Shown here: piece after piece, positions 59,058 to 64,000 of the stretch | Position numbering within the stretch: position 1 is the stretch's first letter | Layout: every line of letters starts with the position of its first letter | Notes under the pieces: generated by a model | Database searches by the model: none | Told to the model about the DNA's origin: nothing | Seen by the model: the letters and a program-made list of their open reading frames with translations, nothing else | Assembly (NCBI RefSeq): GCF_901687125.1 | Contig: NZ_CABFJY010000011.1 | Location: forward strand, 1 to 64,000 | Direction: 5' to 3' | DNA length: 64,000 nt | Source of the DNA: Actinobacillus vicugnae | GTDB lineage: Bacteria; Pseudomonadota; Gammaproteobacteria; Enterobacterales; Pasteurellaceae | Translations under genes and position numbers: made by a program

Positions 59058-61361
59058 ATGCTGACAAAAGCAGACAAACAAATTATCGCCCGCGAGCCGA
59101 ATCTGCCAGGATTAGCCGTACTATTGAACCAACAAGCATTATTGGCACAGCTTAAAACGCTGCCTCAATTTGCAGATGCGATCAAAGCGCAAGTGCAATA
59201 CCTGCGTTATAAACCGAATACAAGCTGTGCCTGTACCGTAAAAATTGAGTTTGACGGTCATTCTTCCCAATATTTTTATGCAAAAGCGTTGAGCAAAGCA
59301 CGTTTTGATGAATCATGGAATCACCCTAAACGTCAAAAGCTGGTACTACAAAACGATCCGCTTTCGCCTTTTGCCTTAATGGATCAGTACATTTTATTTA
59401 TGTACCCTGTACATGACCGCGGTATCGGCAATCTGAAATGGTTAACCAGTAAAAAGGCACAGCAAAATTTATTAAAGCAATGCATTTTGCCCAACGCCTC
59501 AGAAAGCTGTTTACACTTTGAAGTGTTGCGCTATAAACCTGAACGCCGTCTCGTGGCTCGTGTTCGCCAAGATGGGAAAACTATCGCAGTGGTGCGTAGT
59601 TCAAATAGTGTGGACTTCAGTCGCATTATTATCGGCGCGACGTTTTCGGTGGCGGAACGTCATCAAAAAATTTACGGTATTGACGGCACAACGTACACAT
59701 TAGTTACCAGCTGGCAAAAAGGTACAAGTTTGTGCCCAGAAGAGGGGGAATTTCCGTCTCAAGAGTTGATTCCGACGATAGCCAAAACGATTGCCCGAAT
59801 TCATCAAAGCCCGTATAAACATCCTGGCAAATATGATGTTGCAGATGAGTTAAACGCACTCAACGACGTAACGAATACTTTCCAGCATATTCTGCCTGAA
59901 GCGGCTCATTGGTTAAAAACCTTGATTATCGAATTGGAGCAAAAACTCCCGAAAATCATACCGCACTTTACGTTAATCCACGGTGATCTTTCGCTTGATC
60001 AAATGATTATGCGTAAAAATAAAGAAGGTCGCGTGAAATTACGTGTGTTGGACTGGGATCGTGCAACTTCTGGCAATCCGTTAATGGATTTGGCGACGAT
60101 GCAGGCACGCTTAGAGTTACAAGTGATTGAAGGCGTTATTCCACAATGGAAAGCAAAAAATTTAATGACTGCGCTACTGAAAGCATACCAAAAACGGACT
60201 CAGTATGATTTAGATGGTTTACCGTATTTTGTTGCTTCGGCCATATTAAAATTAGCAACGGAGCCATTTCGTAAACGTAGTGCAAAATGGGAGCAAAACT
60301 GTCTGCAATTATTGCAACGAGCGGAAATAATATTAAATCAGCCAAGTAATCCGTTGACTGTGCATATCAATGCGCCGACAGATATTTCTGCCGACCCGCT
60401 GTTATCAACCTTAACGGATCATGTGGCAATGCAAAATATGCTCATGTCTACTCTGCCTGAAGATTTCCAAGGTGAATTAAAAAGTGCAGTGTTGAAACGT
60501 TATAAAAAACAACGTCGCGCCTTAATTGATTATGCCGTTAATACCGAAAACGGACTACGTTATTTCATCGGCAAATATCGTACCAAAGGTTTGGACAATC
60601 GTGCTTATAAAGTACAGAAAGCCTTATGGAATAAAGGTTTTAAATACGAGAAAACCGTCAGTGTCGCACGCCCTTTGGGTAAACTGCCTGAACTGCATAC
60701 GTGGTTGCAGGATAAAATCGACGGTTTATGCCTCGGTGAATTACTACACCCGAATAATCAACGCTTAGCGTTTTGGGGTGAATCGGTCGCCAAAGCATTA
60801 CATACTTTGCACCAAAGCAATGTGGCACAGGAACTCGAACTGCCAGTTTGGACAGTCGAGAAAGAAATGGAAATTTTGCAAGATCGTTTAACCCAAGCCG
60901 AATCTATCCTGCCTCATTTGGCTGAACGTATTGCCAAAGTACGGTGCGATAGTTGGGAGATTTCGCGTTTAATCTCAAGCCAAGAATTAGTTTCTGTGCA
61001 CCGTGATTTTTATCAAGATCAGGTGTTAGAACGAAACGGACACCCAGGCCATCTGGTTTTATTGGATTTGGATTTGATGAGTCAAGGTCATGCCGCGTTA
61101 GATGCGGGAAATTACCTTGCTCATATTCAAGAATATGGATTACGCCAATACGGCAATATTAATACATTCAAAGTACACATGGATGCGTTCGAGCATAGCT
61201 TTATTGCTCAAACTCATGCGAATGCAAAAGATGTGAACACTTACACCGCGCTTTCGCTCGCACGGCATATTTATATCAGTACGTTATTTGATGATCGTAA
61301 ACCGATTACGGAATCATTATTAAAAATAACGGAACAAAACTTTAAAGTATTACTGAATTAA
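59058..61361 (+). CDS. two-domain APH-fold phosphotransferase
   Basis: The 767-residue protein contains two aminoglycoside-phosphotransferase/choline-kinase-like domains. The first has LIHGDLSLDQMIM (His308) and LRVLDWDRATSGNPLMDLA (Asp332, Asp334); the second has SVHRDFYQDQVLE (His648) and LVLLDLDLMSQGHAALDAGNYLAH (Asp670, Asp672). Each pair is the Brenner catalytic motif and the metal site, so both domains may be active. It probably phosphorylates a sugar or glycolipid head group in the glycan pathway; antibiotic resistance is not suggested. AAGGAG precedes the ATG. Confidence 0.8.
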   Translation: MLTKADKQIIAREPNLPGLAVLLNQQALLAQLKTLPQFADAIKAQVQYLRYKPNTSCACTVKIEFDGHSSQYFYAKALSKARFDESWNHPKRQKLVLQNDPLSPFALMDQYILFMYPVHDRGIGNLKWLTSKKAQQNLLKQCILPNASESCLHFEVLRYKPERRLVARVRQDGKTIAVVRSSNSVDFSRIIIGATFSVAERHQKIYGIDGTTYTLVTSWQKGTSLCPEEGEFPSQELIPTIAKTIARIHQSPYKHPGKYDVADELNALNDVTNTFQHILPEAAHWLKTLIIELEQKLPKIIPHFTLIHGDLSLDQMIMRKNKEGRVKLRVLDWDRATSGNPLMDLATMQARLELQVIEGVIPQWKAKNLMTALLKAYQKRTQYDLDGLPYFVASAILKLATEPFRKRSAKWEQNCLQLLQRAEIILNQPSNPLTVHINAPTDISADPLLSTLTDHVAMQNMLMSTLPEDFQGELKSAVLKRYKKQRRALIDYAVNTENGLRYFIGKYRTKGLDNRAYKVQKALWNKGFKYEKTVSVARPLGKLPELHTWLQDKIDGLCLGELLHPNNQRLAFWGESVAKALHTLHQSNVAQELELPVWTVEKEMEILQDRLTQAESILPHLAERIAKVRCDSWEISRLISSQELVSVHRDFYQDQVLERNGHPGHLVLLDLDLMSQGHAALDAGNYLAHIQEYGLRQYGNINTFKVHMDAFEHSFIAQTHANAKDVNTYTALSLARHIYISTLFDDRKPITESLLKITEQNFKVLLN

Positions 61362-61375
61362 GTTAAGGGGAAAGC

Positions 61376-62545
61376 ATGAAAATTACTATTGTCGGCGCAG
61401 GCTATGTAGGTCTATCGAATGCTATTTTATTAGCACAAAAACATCAAGTGACCCTGCTTGATATTTCTGCTGAAAAAATTGAAAAAATTAATCACAAAAT
61501 TTCACCGATTCAAGATAAAGAAATCATTGAATATTTAACGACTAAAGCATTAAATCTTACAGCAACAACGGATGCTACAACGGCTTATACTGGTGCTAAA
61601 TATGTGATTATCGCAACACCGACAGACTACGATCCGACAATGGATTACTTCAACACAAATTCCGTTGAAGCCGTCTTGAAAGCTGGTTTAGCTCAAAATC
61701 CACAGGCATACTTTATGATTAAATCAACTATTCCTGTGGGCTTTACACAAAAAATGCGTGCGTATTTCAATACAGAACACATCATTTTTTCACCAGAATT
61801 TTTACGTGAAGGTAAGGCATTATTTGATAACTTGCATCCATCGCGTATTGTGGTGGGTGATACCTGCAAGGCCGCCGAGAAATTTGCCCATATTCTGCGT
61901 GAATGCAGTCTTAAATCAGAGACACCGATTCTGCTAACCAATCCGACCGAAGCGGAATCAATTAAATTATTCGCGAATACTTATTTGGCTTTACGTGTAG
62001 CATTCTTCAATGAGCTTGATTCATTCGCAGCCACATTTAATCTTAATGCGAAAGATATTATCAACGGCGTATCCCTAGATCCACGTATCGGCACGCATTA
62101 TAATAATCCGTCATTCGGTTACGGTGGTTACTGTTTACCGAAAGATACGAAACAATTATTGGCGAATTATAAAGGTATTCCGCAAAATTTGATTAGTGCA
62201 ATCGTGCAATCCAATGCCACCCGTAAAGATTTCATTGCAAATGAAGTGATCGCTAAAAATCCATCCGTTGTGGGTGTTTATCGATTAACAATGAAATCTG
62301 GTTCGGATAATTTCCGCAGCTCAAGTATTCAAGGCGTGATGAAACGTATTAAAGCGAAAGGCATTGGAATTATTATTTATGAACCTGAGTGTCACGGTGA
62401 GGAATTTAATCATTCAAAAATCATAAAAGATTTGGCTGAATTCAAAAAACATTCGGACATCATTTTGGCAAATCGTGTCACTGAAGAGCTGGGAGATGTT
62501 TTAGACAAAGTTTATACCCGCGATTTACGTGGTGATGATATTTAA
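61376..62545 (+). CDS. ugd: UDP-glucose 6-dehydrogenase
   Basis: The 389-residue enzyme oxidises UDP-glucose to UDP-glucuronate with two NAD+. The Rossmann start [19 protein letters not shown], the STIPVGFT and [13 protein letters not shown] segments, and the active-site Cys in [15 protein letters not shown] are intact. As last gene of the operon it indicates glucuronic acid in the product. AAGGGGAAAG precedes the ATG. Confidence 0.93.
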   Translation: MKITIVGAGYVGLSNAILLAQKHQVTLLDISAEKIEKINHKISPIQDKEIIEYLTTKALNLTATTDATTAYTGAKYVIIATPTDYDPTMDYFNTNSVEAVLKAGLAQNPQAYFMIKSTIPVGFTQKMRAYFNTEHIIFSPEFLREGKALFDNLHPSRIVVGDTCKAAEKFAHILRECSLKSETPILLTNPTEAESIKLFANTYLALRVAFFNELDSFAATFNLNAKDIINGVSLDPRIGTHYNNPSFGYGGYCLPKDTKQLLANYKGIPQNLISAIVQSNATRKDFIANEVIAKNPSVVGVYRLTMKSGSDNFRSSSIQGVMKRIKAKGIGIIIYEPECHGEEFNHSKIIKDLAEFKKHSDIILANRVTEELGDVLDKVYTRDLRGDDI

Positions 62546-62579
62546 TTTATTGATTTTTTCTTGTTAGGAGAGCAATTTT

Positions 62580-62633
62580 ATGTTGAAGAAACCCTTGTGT
62601 TTAGATAGTGCACATCAAATTTTTACGCAATAA
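62580..62633 (+). pseudogene. 17-codon stub at the end of the glycan operon
   Basis: After AGGAGAGC, an ATG opens MLKKPLCLDSAHQIFTQ and stops at TAA. The good ribosome site and position 34 bp after ugd suggest the start of a gene lost by deletion; its function cannot be told. Confidence 0.35.
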
Positions 62634-62645
62634 AATAAAGATAAA

Positions 62646-62678
62646 AAGTGGGCAAATCACTTATTGAGTTGCCCGCTT
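62646..62678. terminator. hairpin after the glycan operon
   Basis: AAGTGGGCAA pairs with TTGCCCGCTT (one G-U) around 13 nt. On the minus strand it is followed by CTTTTTATC-type T-runs, so it serves the decayed minus-strand gene best; on the plus strand the T-run is weak. Confidence 0.6.
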
Positions 62679-62679
62679 T

Positions 62680-63279
62680 AAAATTATGATTAACCGATAT
62701 ATGTTGATAACGGTTAGCATCCTGCTCCAGATTGTCGTATGAGTTTGGTTTCAAAGTTTTTTTGATTGATTTCTTTGTGTTACAAACAGCAAATTGTTTC
62801 AGTTCAGAACCTTGAGTAACTCGAAATACTCCTGCAAAGAATGGCTTAGCATCTCCCATTGATTCTTGATATTGCACATAATAACTATCTTGATTGTCTT
62901 CAAATTCAAGTGAAGACAACACATAACCAGAACGACTGGCAATAATTGAATTATTACGTTGCGTCTTGACGAAAGAGGCGAAATTGCCGCACCTCCGCCG
63001 ATAGAATCATGAATATAATCGGATAATACTGCCTAAAAACGTTTGACCACGTCATTTGCAACAGCTATACGGTCGCCATAACGCCCAACTATAATTTTCG
63101 GTATTTGATAGTTTGTGACCGTATGTATCGGTAACATTGCTATCTGGAAAAATGGCGCAACTGTTTTCAGTTTTCGGACTGAGCATTTGCCATTTATGCG
63201 TTTTTATTTCGCCTTCCTTCACTTCTTTTGGATACCATTTCCCAGCCTTATCCTTTTTCGTTGCAGGAATTATGTATTG
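62680..63279 (-). pseudogene. decayed gene of unknown function
   Basis: On the minus strand a protein-like frame runs from about 63279 (QYIIPATKKDKAGKWYPKEV, then HKWQMLSPKTENSCAIFPDS) to a stop at 63054; a second frame reads YGDRIAVANDVVKRF and SDYIHDSIGGGAAISPLSS; from about 62960 to 62750 the first frame resumes with SGYVLSSLEFEDNQDSYYVQ and FFAGVFRVTQGSELKQFAV. The frame switch and in-frame stops mean it is broken. I do not recognise the family; it has no membrane segments. 63280-63383 shows nothing further. Confidence 0.4.
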
Positions 63280-63383
63280 CTATTTGAATCATTATCTATT
63301 CGCTATAACGATAATATTAGCTATATATTTAACCATGTCGCATTCAGTTATTAACCAAGTAAATATAAACACTATAGATACAA

Positions 63384-63411
63384 AAAAATGCAGCCCTAAG
63401 GCTGCATTTTT
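63384..63411. terminator. terminator of the adhesin gene
   Basis: AAAAATGCAGCC pairs perfectly with GGCTGCATTTTT around CTAA, with an extra T-run on the minus strand, 22 bp after the adhesin stop. Confidence 0.9.
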
Positions 63412-63433
63412 ACTATAAGTTAATTAGCTTCAA

Positions 63434-64000
63434 TTACCATTGGTAACCTACACCCACAGAGCCACCTAAGTCTCCACGAGTATTCGCATTACCTTGTAAT
63501 TTAAAGATAACTTTGCCGTTATCGCTTGAACGAGAGTAACCTACGGCTAACGCACTTTCACCTTTGAAAGTACCAGCCGCCGCTGCCACCATTGATTTAC
63601 CTGGTACATAAACTTGTGGTAAACCTGCTGCAGCATTCGCACCTGCAATACCTGCACGAAGTTCTTTATTCACTTTGTTGATACGGTTATGAACATTATT
63701 TGTTGCCGCTTTCAATTGGCTCACATTCACTGCGTCAGTATCCGCTTCGCCCGCTTTCACATTAGTGATCTTCGTACCTGCTGCATCAACGCCTGATTTT
63801 GTCACGCTTGGGCCATTTGCAATCTTCACGCCATCAGAATCAATTGTTGTATCGCCTGCTTTCACAGTATTTGTAGTAACTTCCGTTGCATTTACACTGC
63901 TCACATTCAGATCTTTCGCTAATTTCACAGTTAAAGTGCCATTTCCGTCAGAAACTACCCCAATATTGTTATCTGATAATTTAGATTCATCAGTAATACC
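63434..64000 (-). CDS. trimeric autotransporter adhesin, C-terminal part (partial)
   Basis: The 188 residues in the window are the C-terminus of a YadA/Hia-like adhesin; the gene continues past the window end. It has the head/stalk repeat pattern DGVKIANGPSVTKSGVDAAG, the neck motif ITNVKAGEADTDAVNVSQLK, a short coiled coil (NNVHNRINKVNKELRAGIAGANAAAGLP) and the YadA anchor (GKSMVAAAAGTFKGESALAVGYSRSSDNGKVIFKLQGNANTRGDLGGSVGVGYQW) ending in the aromatic residue needed for outer-membrane assembly. It would form a homotrimeric barrel and surface adhesin. Confidence 0.92.
   Translation of the reverse strand, partial: GITDESKLSDNNIGVVSDGNGTLTVKLAKDLNVSSVNATEVTTNTVKAGDTTIDSDGVKIANGPSVTKSGVDAAGTKITNVKAGEADTDAVNVSQLKAATNNVHNRINKVNKELRAGIAGANAAAGLPQVYVPGKSMVAAAAGTFKGESALAVGYSRSSDNGKVIFKLQGNANTRGDLGGSVGVGYQW

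Noticed and set aside
59058..61361. Aminoglycoside resistance gene
   Set aside because: Only the fold motifs match; the length, duplication and operon setting speak for a glycan pathway enzyme.
62546..63433. Second copy of the tRNA-Leu 3' end (right attachment site of the element)
   Set aside because: No CCACTGGCACCA-like sequence was seen between 52417 and 64000.

Overview
The window is a chromosomal segment of a gamma-proteobacterium of the family Pasteurellaceae. It is AT-rich, carries many copies of the nine-base Actinobacillus pleuropneumoniae-type DNA uptake signal ACAAGCGGT, often as inverted pairs in terminators, and holds typical Pasteurellaceae genes (hflD, rec2/comEC with a CRP-S site, ushA, a sap operon, trimeric autotransporters). 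The uptake-signal type points to the Actinobacillus/Mannheimia/Bibersteinia side rather than Haemophilus/Pasteurella; the species cannot be fixed from the sequence alone.

Layout. 1-17 kb: the 5' end of a VgrG-like gene, then on the minus strand gyrB, ubiA-glpR, purB, hflD, cydDC and a tyrR-sapABCD operon. 16.5-34.7 kb: housekeeping genes on both strands (gmhA, an orphan mglB-like gene, rnb, yohJK-like, apaH, tRNA-Val, arfA, a methyltransferase, perM-like, yvcK-like, queA, comEC, sstT, dgkA, ushA, rng). 34.9-45.5 kb: a complete type I-C CRISPR-Cas locus on the minus strand (cas3-cas5c-cas8c-cas7-cas4-[unknown gene]-cas1-cas2-leader-array). 45.7-52.4 kb: ycaO, cmoB, a small Cys-tailed protein, mltA, tRNA-fMet, xseA, tRNA-Leu. 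52.4-53.3 kb: decayed parA and dnaB genes of an integrative element beside tRNA-Leu. 53.5-62.5 kb: a six-gene plus-strand operon for an unknown exported glycan (three glycosyltransferases, an MsbA-like exporter, a two-domain kinase, UDP-glucose dehydrogenase). 62.6-64 kb: a short truncated ORF, a decayed minus-strand gene and the C-terminal part of a YadA-like adhesin.

The CRISPR locus is the most unusual part. A 584-residue gene of unknown function sits between cas4 and cas1 and is bordered on both sides by perfect 12-base Neisseria uptake sequences (ATGCCGTCTGAA), so this piece was probably brought in by transformation from a Neisseria. The protein has an RX4H motif near its C-terminus, as in HEPN RNases. 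One of the seven spacers matches the chromosome's own rnb gene over 34 of 34 bases, without the expected type I-C PAM. Another spacer contains a full uptake signal. Cas3 has a tandem duplication of its first segment and Cas4 has an N-terminal extension overlapping uptake-signal sequence.

The glycan operon lies in an 11.7-kb stretch with no exact uptake signal, just past the element remnant at tRNA-Leu, and is probably acquired. Its gene set (no Wzy, Wza or Kps-type genes; single-chain ABC exporter; paired APH-fold kinase) does not match a standard capsule locus.
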